Positions 46,514-57,885 of a DNA stretch of 63,882 nucleotides are shown here, piece after piece; within the stretch, counting starts at the first letter, position 1; each line of letters starts with the position of its first letter. Below the pieces are notes generated by a model. The model saw only the letters and a list, made by a program, of their open reading frames with translations, made no database searches and was not told the DNA's origin. Origin of the DNA: Pelomyxa schiedti. Its lineage: Eukaryota; Evosea; Pelobiontida; Pelomyxidae. The stretch spans positions 1 to 63,882 of the forward strand of contig JAHLWZ010000874.1 of the NCBI GenBank assembly GCA_020536535.1, written 5' to 3'. Position numbers and translations under genes: made by a program.

Positions 46514-49500
46514 ATGTCACACCCGCTGCCCATGCCGCCGTGTCCCACGACAGTTGTCCTGAGGCCACACAATGGTGTTGCCGTCCTCCCATAATTCATT
46601 CCCATTCATTTCTAACTTACCCTCAGCAGGCCCAGTTTGTGACAGTTCTCTAATTTTTTGTTTTTTTTTTCTCTTGGTTGTGCTTCGTCTTGTTTCCCGT
46701 CTTTTTCATTGGTCGTACAATTCCTTTGATTTCTGATTTTCTTTCTATTTTGCCTGGGATAGGGGTCTCCCAGCACTGTGGCCAGGCCTCCCCCCAGAGT
46801 ACTGCCAAAACCTCAGAGTGCCAACTCAGGACCAACTACTACTTCTAGTTCTAGTGCATCTCCCATAACCATAAAACGTCCAACCTCACCTCAGCCTAGT
46901 CCTGGGGTTGGCGCGAACACACACACTGCTTCTGGCTCGGCAACTGCATCGACTGTGAAACCATCATCTCAGCCTTTGAAAACTTCAGGGAAGGTGGACG
47001 ATACCTCTGACGCTGCGAAACTGAAGAAGATACAAGAAAAAGTAAAGAAGGAGGAGGAGGAGCGGGCCAAACACGAAGAGGAGGAAAGATTGAAACGAGA
47101 GGAGAAGGCCAAGAGGGAAGAGGAAGAAAAAGTGAAGAGGGACGAGAAGGCCAGGAGAGAGGAGGAGGAAGAGCGCGTAAAGAGGGAAGAAAAGGCTCGA
47201 AGGGAAGAGGAGAGACTGAGAAAAGAAGAAGACCGCGCGAAGAGAGAAGAGGAGAAGGCAAAGCGGGAAGAGGAAGAACGCGCTCGGAAAGAAGAAGAGA
47301 GGGCTAAGCGGGAGGAAGAAAAGGCAAGAAAGCTAGATGAAAAGGCAAAAAAGAGGACGGGGGAGTCTGGGAAATCCTTTTTCCTAAAGAAACTTGGCAC
47401 AATCAGACATGGAATCACCCTTGCCACTTCATCACCAACCCCTGTGAAAAAGGAAAGATCTGAAATGTGGAAAGCAGGTATTTTATCACTGCACTTTGAG
47501 TTCCGGGATTAAATTGGTTACAGGTGTCCCAAAGCCTACTAATTTATTGAGTGTACTACCCGAACCGGAGTTGGCAGTACGATTTAGGCAATTTTTGGAA
47601 AATGAGTACTGTGAAGAAAGCTTCAATTTTTGGAATGAAGTGGAATCCTTCAACGCCATGGTGGAATCTGGAATTGCCCCAGTAAGCTGTAGTAGGAAGA
47701 GGTTTCGTCATTATTCTTACTTCCATTGAATAGGGTGAAGTTCAAAATGAAGCAAAGCGAATTTTTGAGAAATATATTAGACCTGGCTCGCAGTATGAAG
47801 TAAATTTTCCTGCAGGAATAGCATCCGAACTGGAACCCACAATCACACACCCAAAACCAGATTTAGTCTGGTCCAAGATTTTTTCCAGAGCCCAAACAGA
47901 AGCTTACCATATCATGCAAGATCATTCTTTCCCACGGTGGCTAGGAACGATCGAGTGGCTACCAGGGACGCCACTGGAAAGAGCAACTTCTCCATCTCCT
48001 GAACCTAGTAATGACTTCCGTTGATGAGAATTTCTATTACTTAAAATCCAATAGGCCATCTTAACCAGTCCACTGCCACCAGTTCCGTTACAAAACGGTC
48101 TGTTGTAACATCTAGCCCATTAGAGGTTCCCTTCCTAGAACTTCCAGCCAATTTCACAATTATTCAGAAACGAAAACCGCTTCCTCCCTCTCTGGCTTCT
48201 ACTCTTAGCAACCAGGGATTGCGCGATGTTTTTAAGAACTACCTCGTTGCACAGGGGAATCAAGAACCACTCTTACTGTGGCAGGAGATTGAATCACTCT
48301 CCACACATTCTTTCTCATCTAAATTGGTAACGTCCTTGTAATTTGATCAATGAAACTTAATTCTATTAGCAATTCAGACAAGAAGCAATCCGAATTTTCC
48401 GCACTTTCTGTGATCCTAGCTCTCGTCACAACACTGGCGTGCAGTCTTGCAATGTCAACTCTCTTCAAGCAATACTGTTTGGGGATGATAATGACCACCT
48501 ACTAAATTCCTCAACGTTTAAGGCTATTCAAGGTTTTTGAGTTGTTTTGTATTTTCTAAATCCTGAATAACAAAAGCTGATGCCTTTTCTTTGATGATTG
48601 CTCCTTACTCTGCGTGGTGCAGTAAAGTTACTGTATGGGGAGGGAAACCTCCTCCCTCAACCAATGATCAAGTCATAAGATCCCAGAGAATAGCTCGTAC
48701 AGGAAATCGCTCACTTCCTAAACCTACAAAGACCCCTCAGGTTCGATTTTAATACTACTTCTTAATTGGGAAACACTCTATAGAATTGCATGCACTTTGA
48801 CTCTGCTCCATCTTTTGAAGTTGCCATGCAACATTCAATACTTTCTGAAAAGTTTAAGCAATACCTCAGTTCACAAGGTGCCCAAGGCTTACTTGATTTC
48901 CTTCAGAGTATTGATTCCTTTTCAAAGTTGAATGTGGACCCAAAGGTTTCCTGCTTTTGGGTTTTCAACCTTATTTTTTCTTTAGGACCTTCAAGAACTT
49001 GGGCAAAAGCTGTTTGCTACATTCATAACACATCGTAATGTCACTGCTCAGATGCCACTTGAGAACTTTCCCTGGTCAGTGAGAGATGAGTTGTACACTA
49101 GGCTAGGCTTTGAGTCATCGTGCTCCCTTCACCGAATCAATTCAAAAATGTTTGACAAGGCAGCAATGTGGGCCTTGACACAAATGAAGAGCGTTCACTA
49201 CGAAGCTTGGATCGCCACAAATGCTTGGAAGGTGTTACAGTCCCCACAACGCGATACCGCACCCACAGCCTCACAACCTCACCAGACGCCAACAAATAGT
49301 CCTCATCCACGTAATACTCCACTACAGACACAACCGCAACCACAGAAGAACACACCACCAGGAACTTCAACACAACAAAGGAACGTTCACCCGCCACCCA
49401 CAAATCAACCGCACCCTCAAGCAGGAAACGTGCGTCTATCACAGACAGGGGCTTCTCAACCACAGACGAGAAATGTTCAACCACAACCCGGCGCTTCGTC

Positions 49501-52500
49501 ACGTGATATTCATCAAACAAATACTACTCCTACAAACACACAGCCTAGAGCATCTAACACAACAGCAACCCCGCAATCTCACGTAACTTCTTCAACTGTG
49601 TCAGCCCAACCAAGTTCCAATACCACAAAACCTGGACAACAAGCACCGATAAGCACGAAATCTACACTACCCCCCAAACCTTCTCAGGTTCCACCTCAAG
49701 TTCAACCAGCTGATAAGCAAGCCAACCCTTCAAAACCACAACAAATGCAACATCAACCTTCCACCAAGCCACCTGGTACTGATCGACCAGCTCCTCAGGT
49801 GCAACCGAGTGGACTGCATCCACTGGGTACACAACCTTCTCCCTTTCCTCCTGTGGCCACAAAACCAGGCTTAGTACAAGGAAAACCACTTTCTGACCAA
49901 GCTACAAAAAGTAAACCTACAGCAACCACCCCCGCACAGCATGGTGAGGTAGGGCACCCAGCGACCAAACCAGGTCAGGAGACAGCTGGCCAATCCAAGT
50001 CTGTCGTCTCCCAACAACCACAGATGCAATCGAAACAACCACAGTCACAACCACAACCACAAGCACAGGCACAGCCACAGCCATTGCCACGTCCTCAACC
50101 ACACCCGCAGCCACGGCCACAACCACAGCCACAGGCTCGACCGCAGCCACAGCCACAACCTCGGCCACAGTCGCAACCGCAGCCACACCCGCAACAGCAA
50201 AGGCCACAGCCGCTGCCACCAACACACCCGCAAATAAAACCACAAGTACAGATACCACATACTCAGCCACAGCCACTGCCACCACCACAGCGACCACTGC
50301 CACAACAACAGGGTATTAAGCCAAGTACACAGGGCGGAATACCCAATCAGACACGCCCTCAACCATTCCCACAACCAAAACCTCAACCATCTCAGCAGAC
50401 AGTACCACGTACCTCAAACTCTACTTCCCCTGAATCAGAGCAAACAATTTCCAAACCCCTCCAGCGAGGTGATGCATCTAAATCAACATCTCCTGTCACA
50501 GTCTCCCATGGATCCGAACCTCAATCTAATTCCCCAGGGATCAAATCAACTACACCTGCACTCGCTACAGACACCAAAGGATCAGTTGTCAAGCAACCTG
50601 AACAATCTTCGAAATCTGACCAATTAGTCAACAAACAAACCCCTAGTGATCCTGCTGCAGCTGATCCAGGTAGAAAGCTTGAAACAAGTTCAGCACCCAC
50701 CAGATCTTCCTCACCCTCACCCTCATCCTCATCATCACCATCTCCACAACCAAACAGAGGGACATCACCTTCACAAGTAGCTCTTAAATCAACTGTTCAT
50801 ACTACCATATCATCCCAAACAAAGGCCTCTGAGACGAGTCCGACTGTTAAACAAGGTCCCGCTAACGAGACAAAAACATCACCTGTTGTGGCGTCGAAGA
50901 ATAGTACAACAGAAACTCATACCCCAACTGAACCACCAAAAAAACTCACTCAAGACAGTCCCGCAGATGGTGGAAAAAGAGAGAATACGGAAAAGCCTGT
51001 TGTTCCAGCAAAATCTGAAGCAATTAACAAGGTGCTACCAGAAACAGCTGCAAAATCTAGTGGTCTAGAAAAAGCAACTGAAAACTCTCCTTCAGCACCG
51101 GAAGGGCATGACAAACCCAATACAACTCCCTCTGACACGGCATCGGCTGCATTGGCTGCTGCAGAGAAACCCGAAATCCAAACAAAACCCAATGAAATTC
51201 TACAAGAAGTGGCTACAGAAAGCAATGTGAAAGTTGAAAATGGTGAAAAACCCAGCTCAAATCAAACTTCGAAGTTGAGTGAGACAGCTGGTACTCAAAC
51301 AGCGTCCCAGGAATTGTGCAGTCCATCTGTGTGTTCAACTGCTGTCGACACACCCCAATCCCAGTCAAAAGCATCTGAAGACGATTACGGTACTACTGAA
51401 GTGGCGATAGATGCGCCTTTACAACAGGTACTCCACTAACAGTTGAAATAAACGAACCTATTCTTCCTGTAAGGTGGATGAAACGGAGTATGTCTGGGAT
51501 GATCCTGGTGCCGAAGGGTACAATGAAGGTACTTCAATTTCCTTATGTGATGTGCCTGACATATATTCAGTAGCGGCCTCAGATGAGTACTACACAAACT
51601 ATGGAACTGAAGCTATGCAGTATGATTCTTCACAAGTGCCTACCACCCCACCTGTGCCGGAAGTATCCCCGAATACTGCACCTCAAGACAATACACCTAC
51701 TGACCAAACTACGGAGGAGACTGCCACCACAGACCAGTCATATCTTCCTACCTATGGCAGTGATGAAACGTACACCCCTGACCAGGCCTACTACTCCAAC
51801 GATCAGGCATACTCCACAGACCAGGACTACGAATACAATGGAAACCAGGAAGAAGCCAACAACACAGCAACAGCTGCCACCACACCACAATCAGACATGC
51901 CCAACGAAGGAGACCAGCAATCATCTTCCGAACAAATAACAACCCAGTATGACGATGACCAAGGCTACGATATCCAGCCCTACACAGTGGATGACCCCGC
52001 CTGCAGTGATGATGCCTACAACATAACAACAGAATACACGCCTAATCCCAGCACATCACCACCTCCAACCACAACCACAACCACAGCCCCTCAATCCCAA
52101 ATACCAGCAGCAACAACAACAACAACACCAAGTCCAACAGTAGCAACAAGCCCCAGTCCTGAACAACAGCAAGGCTACGCCGCCGATGATGCCTATTCAA
52201 CCAGCCCCACAACACACTCTTCTCCGGATTCATATAGCACTGATTACTCCAGCCCAGCCGTGGAGGACAACAGCAACAACACACTGGAATACTGTCTGCT
52301 TGATGCCTCTTGGGTGACTGCATTCAGGACTTATGTTGAGGCCTGCGACCCAGACGCCGCGAAGCATGTGGACTTCTATGTAAAGGCTTCACAGATAACA
52401 CCCTATCGGGATGCTCTTCCTGCTGTATGTGTTCTTTTTTTTTTTTTTTTTTTACACAAAACAATTGACTGTGGATAAGGTTGTTTGCCAAAAAGTGGAG

Positions 52501-52689
52501 GCTCTGCTCAATGAGTTGTGGCCAGTTGGCTTGGAGGCTGTAAACTATGCTTTTGATTTGCAGCAGTTTGTGAGGACAGGAAGTCCGGACACAAATGAAA
52601 TTATAACTGCAGTGCAGACTTCAATGTCCTGGGCAGTGTACACACTGGATAGTAGCGGGTACTACCAGAGTTACACTGGCTCTGGGTGA
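46514..52689 (+). CDS. Multi-RGS protein with single alpha-helix and very long Pro/Gln/Thr linker
   Basis: After a Ser/Pro-rich leader comes about 105 residues of alternating Glu/Lys/Arg (47040-47360), a typical single alpha-helix. RGS-like domains follow: one starting LLSVLPEPELAVRFRQFLEN with SFNFWNEVESF, a second with LASTLSNQGLRDVFKNYL and PLLLWQEIESL, and a third starting HSILSEKFKQYLSSQGAQGL. Next is a ~700-residue Pro/Gln/Thr/Ser region (49240-51439), a Tyr/Asp/Thr-rich exon, and a last helical domain (LDASWVTAFRTYVEACDPDA). RGS domains speed GTP hydrolysis by G-alpha subunits. The ATG at 46514 and first junctions are provisional; 46778 onwards is certain. Stop at 52689. Confidence 0.75.
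47040..47360 (+). repeat. ER/K-rich imperfect codon repeat (single alpha-helix)
   Basis: Imperfect repeats of the GAGGAGGAAGAGCGC/AAGAGGGAAGAG type encode runs such as REEEERARKEEERAKREEEK. No heptad of hydrophobic residues is seen, so a free single helix is more likely than a coiled coil. Confidence 0.8.
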
Positions 52690-52784
52690 CAAGGCTAATT
52701 TATGGTGTTGGCAAATCCAACCTTGTGAAAGTAAATACAAACAGTGTTTATTCCATTGGTTCGAAAGTGTGTTTGCTGATAGTG

Positions 52785-53922
52785 TTACATCCGGGGGAGT
52801 TTTCTTCTTGTTGCCGGCAACAGGACCAGAATTTGTAGGGGGTGGTTTTCTGTAGCATTTTTTAAAAAAAGTTGCAGGTATGTACCAACCTCCCAAAGGT
52901 CAAATCTTCCTGTATGTCCTTTGCAGGGTGTGCTATCACACTGAATGTTTCGGAATATTGCACCACACTTCGGGCAGTGCCTCCACTTCAAAAATACGAA
53001 GCAAACTACAGTGCCCAGAGTGAGTTACTTCCTAGTGGTGTAAGAACTAACATGCTTTCCATTTCACTGGGCCAGCAGCGCTTTTCCTTGCCATTTCCGA
53101 TTTCAACAAATTTGTTCTTTCTGTAGACCAATAACCTTCCTCCGCCTCATTCTGTGTGACGTGGTTATGTGAGGCATTTTAAGAATAAATATGAATATCA
53201 CCTGTATTGCTCGCTTCCACAATTCATTTTGGGTTCGCAGTAGCTCGTACCAGAATTTAGAAACCTTGAGAGCATTAGGGCAGAGAGATAGTCTTTGCAC
53301 TTGTACCCTTTGAATGGAACACAAGTCCTTCGGTCTAAGTGCAGAGAGTACAGTTGAGTAAACATCAGTGAATTCAGACACTAATTCCGTGATCCTAGGC
53401 TATGTTTGTTTCATGCCATCCGAAAGGCTCAGCCAACACACCTCCCAACAATGTGTTCCTCTGTTATCATAGGGTGCATAGAAGCTTTCAATGATGCCCT
53501 CAAGTTCGCAGGAGAGGTTGGTGACATCACTGCAAAAACCACAATATAATACTGTTATTAACGGAGTCGACTCAAATAGCAACGAGCAACGCACAAGTTG
53601 GAGTGACATCTCCCAAAATTTGCAGATCTCGCGTGTACTCCATCGCAATGAATCCGCTCGCGTCCCTTACGTAAACTCGGTCCGCGGCAATAACGTCAGT
53701 AACAACGGACTCGTATCCGCGACATCTCACCCTCTTGCCAACCAAGCTGGGTCCCCCAACTACGCCCGACGCCGCTGCGGTTGTAGATGACGACCCGGAT
53801 CTCTTCAGAGATCCGCTCATTACCAATGATACGGACGAAGATGATGCAAGTGTCGTCGACGATGACGATGACGATCCCGACGAAGACGACGAAGATCGCG
53901 AGCGTGACCTCCCAATCCCCAT
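52785..53922 (-). CDS. F-box protein with N-terminal SH3/tudor-like and C-terminal zinc segment
   Basis: The ATG at 53922 starts a Ser/Arg-rich leader, then SLVGKRVRCRGYESVVTDVI and DRVYVRDASGFIAMEYTRDL, a small beta-barrel-like segment. The next exons give LITVLYCGFCSDVTNLSCEL, an F-box-like unit (TDVYSTVLSALRPKDLCSIQ, KFWYELLRTQNELWKRAIQ), and a C-terminal Cys motif (WRHCPKCGAIFRNIQCD). It is likely a substrate adaptor for an SCF ubiquitin ligase. The stop is 95 bp from the stop of the convergent RGS gene. Confidence 0.55.
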
Positions 53923-54015
53923 TTTGTTCTTTTTTTTTTTGAAAAGCCTCACGTTTTAGTTGACATGTCATTCAGAGAAAAGCGTTTCACGGTGTGAAAC
54001 TTCAGCTTTGGCAAT

Positions 54016-54250
54016 TCACTCTTTGATGGTGACAGTGTACTCCCTGCATCCTCCGTACGAAACCATCATTGCAAAGCATCCCACTCTGACCCTGAATGTG
54101 AACTGGCCTTTTGTAGTCGGCGTCCCGGTCACGCGCACGTCGCGGTCCCTCTCGGCCCACTGCAGGCTCAGGCCCGGCGGCAGCTCTCCCCTAGAGATTT
54201 CGAAAAGTACAGCGTTCCGGTCTGTTGATTATTTTATTCAGCCAGGTGTT
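54016..54250 (-). CDS. Isolated Ig-like (He_PIG type) exon
   Basis: After an AG acceptor near 54225 the frame reads AVLFEISRGELPPGLSLQWA and DVRVTGTPTTKGQFTFRVRV, ending YTVTIKE at the stop (54016). LPPGLSL...GTP...G.FTFRV is the signature of putative bacterial-type Ig domains found in cell-surface proteins. No upstream exon of the same gene could be placed in the ~60 bp before the transporter stop, and the phase does not fit the transporter. It may be the end of a small gene or a relic. Confidence 0.4.
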
Positions 54251-54298
54251 GTGGCAAGATCGCTGAAAGGGGTAAATTGGAAGTATACAGTACATAAT

Positions 54299-56371
54299 TT
54301 ACGCCTCTGCTGGTGGTGTGTCTGTTGGTTGGTCGGCGGTTGTAGTAGGGTCTGTTGTTGGTTTCTTATGGCGCTTCCACATTACAAAGCAAGCAATGTA
54401 CGATAGTGCAGACGCACAACCAACCCCAATGTCAATGTACAAGAACTGACCCCCCGTGATGGAAACCACTAGTTTGACAAGCAGAAGTTGCACTTGGTTT
54501 GACATGGCAAATATGAACCAGCCAATGCCACATAACTGACCAAAATGTTGTGATCCAAATGTCTCAACAACGTACGTGGCCCAGGAAGTACTTAGCATGA
54601 CTCGAAAACAACCAAAAACAACAAAACTCGCAATCTATCAAAAAGTTATTGCCCAGAAGAGTGGAAATCGGAACAAGAACCTGAACTTGTAATACCGGTA
54701 TGCACACTAATGAACACCAGAGTAAACCTACAGTAGTATTTGTAACCAAGCCACGGAGCAATCCGAATTTAGCTATAAACTTCCCATAAAGAGGAGCCAT
54801 AATGATGGCTGATGCTGTTGCTACCCCCATAAATATCATCACCTTAATCAATAAATAAATGTGATATTAGGTGTCAAACAAACATATGTTGAAAAATCTT
54901 CAATCAGTTGTGCCAAGTGCAGGTGAACAGTACCGATGTAGTAATATAGAATAATAGATGCCGGAAGTGCCCAAAAAATTCCCAGAAAAAAGTTAACATT
55001 CATGATCTAACTTGGTACTTAGAGCACGCAAATGAAAAGGCACTTACTCTCTTTATATACGCCTTCATAAATTCCGCAGGGGAGAGCTTAATTGGGGTAT
55101 TCAATGGTTTTGGTTCGGGGGAATCCTGAAAACCCTGTAAGAAGTCCGGAGTGTAATACCGTATTACCCTAGATTCCATTTCCACACTCTCATGTAATTC
55201 AGAGAAATTAACTTGCTTTTCATGAAGAATTACTACTTTACTCAAAAGACGTTTGAATGACGGTTCTCTCCAAAATGGAGTTAGTCTGACGGTATCAGTT
55301 GGTTTATAAGCCTCAAATGGAGCTACAGAGTGGGATTTTTAGGTACTGAATTGCGTTGGCTCTTAGAGAAGTGTAAAGTGAGCACACCTAAGATGATTAC
55401 ACTAAAGACGATGAAGAACGTATAGAGGCATGCATATCCCTTCAGAGTTATCCTCCAAGAAATCCCGCCATACTCGTACATGAACTGCAGGTGATTTTCT
55501 ATTGTGGTTTATTCGATTTTGGATCATCTTACCTGTACAATAAGAGCAGAGAGACCACTCACAGTGAAGACTATAGAAGTCAAAGCAATTAGGAGGGATC
55601 TTCTTTCGGGATACATATTAACTATATGAAAATTGCAGTAGTAGAGAGATGTGCCACCTAAATGAACACACAAAGGTTTTTAAATTATCACAAAGATGTG
55701 GGAAGAAAGATATCTTCGCACCAAAGGCAACCAGCAATATGGCAGGGAGAAAGGCATCAAAGCTTTTAGAGTCAGAGATTGATAGAAGGGCCACGCCTAT
55801 AATCTCAAGCTGAGGGAGGTTAGAGGCACCACATGAAATAATTATTACCGATCCCCCTACTAGGTTGGATAATTTAGGCCCAATAACATCAGAAACACTG
55901 ATGAGAGTAAGAGAGCGATATTTATATTGCGTCTGATACCTGCCCATCACCACCCCTGCCAAACTTGTCATCACAAAAGCAAGCGTAATAGTTAAATTGA
56001 ATCTCAGTTCCTTCGTTGGATGAGAACCAAAAGACACACAACCAGAAGTAATGAAGTCACCAACGACATATAGTTACCTGAGCCTCGCAAAGCCTCAGCA
56101 CATAAGACGAAGACTGGGGAATTGAACTAGTAGAGATACTTGAGCTCTGGCTACCCCACGTAGGGGGAGGATACTCGGAGCTCCTGTTGCCTTCGCTGCT
56201 GATCGCGTCGCACAGTTCCGAGTACTGTCCGTCCTTTTCAAGGAGCGAAACAAGGGACGGCCACCCAAACACGAACCCCGCCATGAAGAACTGCTGAAAA
56301 CACGTGCACACCAGAATGACGTGTCTTTGCTGTCGCGGCAACCACTCCTTACCCAACCACCCGCAGCCCAT
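54299..56371 (-). CDS. Major facilitator transporter, SLC43-like
   Basis: The ATG at 56371 gives a short basic N-terminus and a first helix VILVCTCFQQFFMAGFVFGWPSLVSLLE, resembling the start of SLC43/LAT-type amino-acid transporters. Further helices include FNLTITLAFVMTSLAGVVMG, MIFMGVATASAIIMAPLYGK and LYIDIGVGCASALSYIACFV. The tail is Thr/Pro-rich. Many short introns split the helices. Expected at the plasma or lysosomal membrane; the substrate is not predictable. Confidence 0.65.
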
Positions 56372-56688
56372 CGTTGTGGTGTTGTATTAATTAAAATGTG
56401 TAGGTTTGTTGAGATCTGTACGCCCTGTTCCACTAACACTCATTTGAAAGAAAATGTTCCGCAGATCTTGTACACTGTGCAGACAGACCTTTGGTTTGTG
56501 GGAAGTTTTCTCCAGGCGTTAATGCTGTGGGGAGCACACATCGCGTGGTCCTCTGAGTGGAAATGGCACCATAGTTTAGATGCTACTGTACTTGCCTTCC
56601 GTGGAAGGCACAGTGCCAAAACACATCGAAGAAAACTCGAAGTGCTTCGAAGAGAAAGAAAAATAAAAAAAAACCAGAGGCACATCCC

Positions 56689-57648
56689 ATGGCACACACA
56701 CTGCTCGGTGTTTGGAAAAGTGAGGCCGAGGCCAAGCAGCTCGTAAAGGACATTATGGCCAAGCCCCAGTGCTGCAAGGTCGACTTGGTCGATCTCACAG
56801 GTGTTCGTGACGACCAATCCCTGTTTGCTGCATTTGCCCGTGACCTACGGTAAACCGTCGAGCTTCTCCGTCCAAACCCCGACCACGAGACAAAAACTCA
56901 CCCAACAACACAGGTTCCCAGCCTACTTTGGAAACAACTGGGACGCCCTCAACGACTGCCTCCGAGACTGGGTCTCGGAGGTGCCAGTGGGGCGGCCCGC
57001 CGACGGCCCCAGGGTCATGGTCATATGCGGGGCCGACGAGTACGCCCGCGTCGGCGCCGACGCCGCGGCGACCGCGACCGGGGGGCGCGACAGCTGGGTC
57101 GAGCTCGCTCTGGACATACTGCAGTGCATGTGCAGGGACGCCGCGGCGACCGAGCCGTGCTGCGTGATGGTGGCTGGGAGCGAGTGCAAGTTTGCTGGGA
57201 ACACACTGGCCCCGCTGGATTTGCTTGCTGCGCTGTGAGTTTCGCGGGAACTCATGTTCATTTCTCATGAACGATTGCTGTGCCTGTTTGTAGTATGTTA
57301 GCATGGCGGCTTATTCTTTTGGTTGAGAGTGCACCCTTCCAATTCCTCTGTGATAACTGGATTCAACACAGACACAATAAGAAATGCAAATCCAATACTT
57401 CTCTGTACAGTTTCTCCTCCACAGCCTACAATTTTTTGTTTTTTCAAATCTGATGGTGGCATCTGGCACACAGCACTATTCCTTTGGAGGAGGAAACACA
57501 GAACTGGGATGATTTCGAAACCTATTTTAAAAAAGTCGGTAAGGATGTCAGTACAAAGGAGAAGCAATCTGGCACCTTTCATTTAACACCAAACAAAAAA
57601 GGGGGGTGGAAGGATTGGAGCTTGGTTGTGGAATCTGCACCGCGTTAG
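56689..57648 (+). CDS. Barstar-family protein with C-terminal extension
   Basis: Four exons (56689-56849, 56914-57234, 57294-57404, 57474-57648) join in phase to 255 residues. The first two encode a barstar-like fold: [61 protein letters not shown] and ALDILQCMCRDAAA. Barstar proteins bind and inhibit secreted ribonucleases of the barnase type and are chiefly bacterial. The domain exon is GC-rich against its surroundings, consistent with transfer. Exons 3-4 add about 100 residues (FETYFKKVGKDVSTKEK, WKDWSLVVESAPR) unlike barstar. A TGA directly after the strong donor GTGAGT at 57235 is a possible alternative end. The final stop lies in the antisense of the tRNA anticodon loop. Confidence 0.7.
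57595..57600 (-). terminator. Pol III T6 terminator for the permuted tRNA
   Basis: On the minus strand TTTTTT lies about 30 nt after the paired flank of the 5' half. This is a standard RNA polymerase III stop and supports transcription of the permuted unit. Confidence 0.6.
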
Positions 57649-57720
57649 CAGCGCGGCCCTTTAACCACTCAGGCAAGCAGTCGGAAGACCACTGAGGGAT
57701 TCGAACCCTCGCGCAAGGAC
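57630..57720 (-). tRNA. Candidate circularly permuted tRNA-Ser(GCU) gene
   Basis: Reading the minus strand, the 3' half comes first: T-arm GAGGG-TTCGAAT-CCCTC (57710-57694) and acceptor AGTGGTC (57693-57687). Four bases follow (TTCC). The 5' half comes next: acceptor GACTGCT (57682-57676), TG, D-arm CCTGAGTGGTTAAAGG, then anticodon arm CCGCG-CTGCTAA-CGCGG (57656-57640) with anticodon GCU. The two acceptor strands pair 7/7 (two G-U). The flanks, GCAGATTCC after the anticodon arm and GGGGGTCCTTGC before the T-arm, can pair, as expected for the long variable arm and a splicing-endonuclease site. A-box and B-box sequences are intact but in reversed order. T6 follows. The discriminator would be U and no CCA is encoded. 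A pair of truncated tandem tRNAs is the alternative. Confidence 0.75.
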
Positions 57721-57885
57721 CCCCATTGAATGAGGAGTTGTTTTGGGGGTCTCCTGTCAAGCAAGTCAATATTAGAGCACCTGTTTCCCCATGGGTTTTA
57801 CCTTTAACTCTCCTTAAATTTACCGCACGAACCCATCCAAACGGAATTGTGGGGGAAAGAAAGTTTTTTTTTTGGATTGTTGGGT

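Noticed and set aside
46896-47427. Minus-strand Ser/Phe/Leu-rich open frames
   Set aside because: Antisense of the Glu/Lys/Arg helix; composition is explained by GAG/AAG codons.
49917-50386. Minus-strand Val/Ala- and Trp/Leu-rich open frames that look like membrane proteins
   Set aside because: They are antisense shadows of the Pro/Gln-rich linker of the RGS gene.
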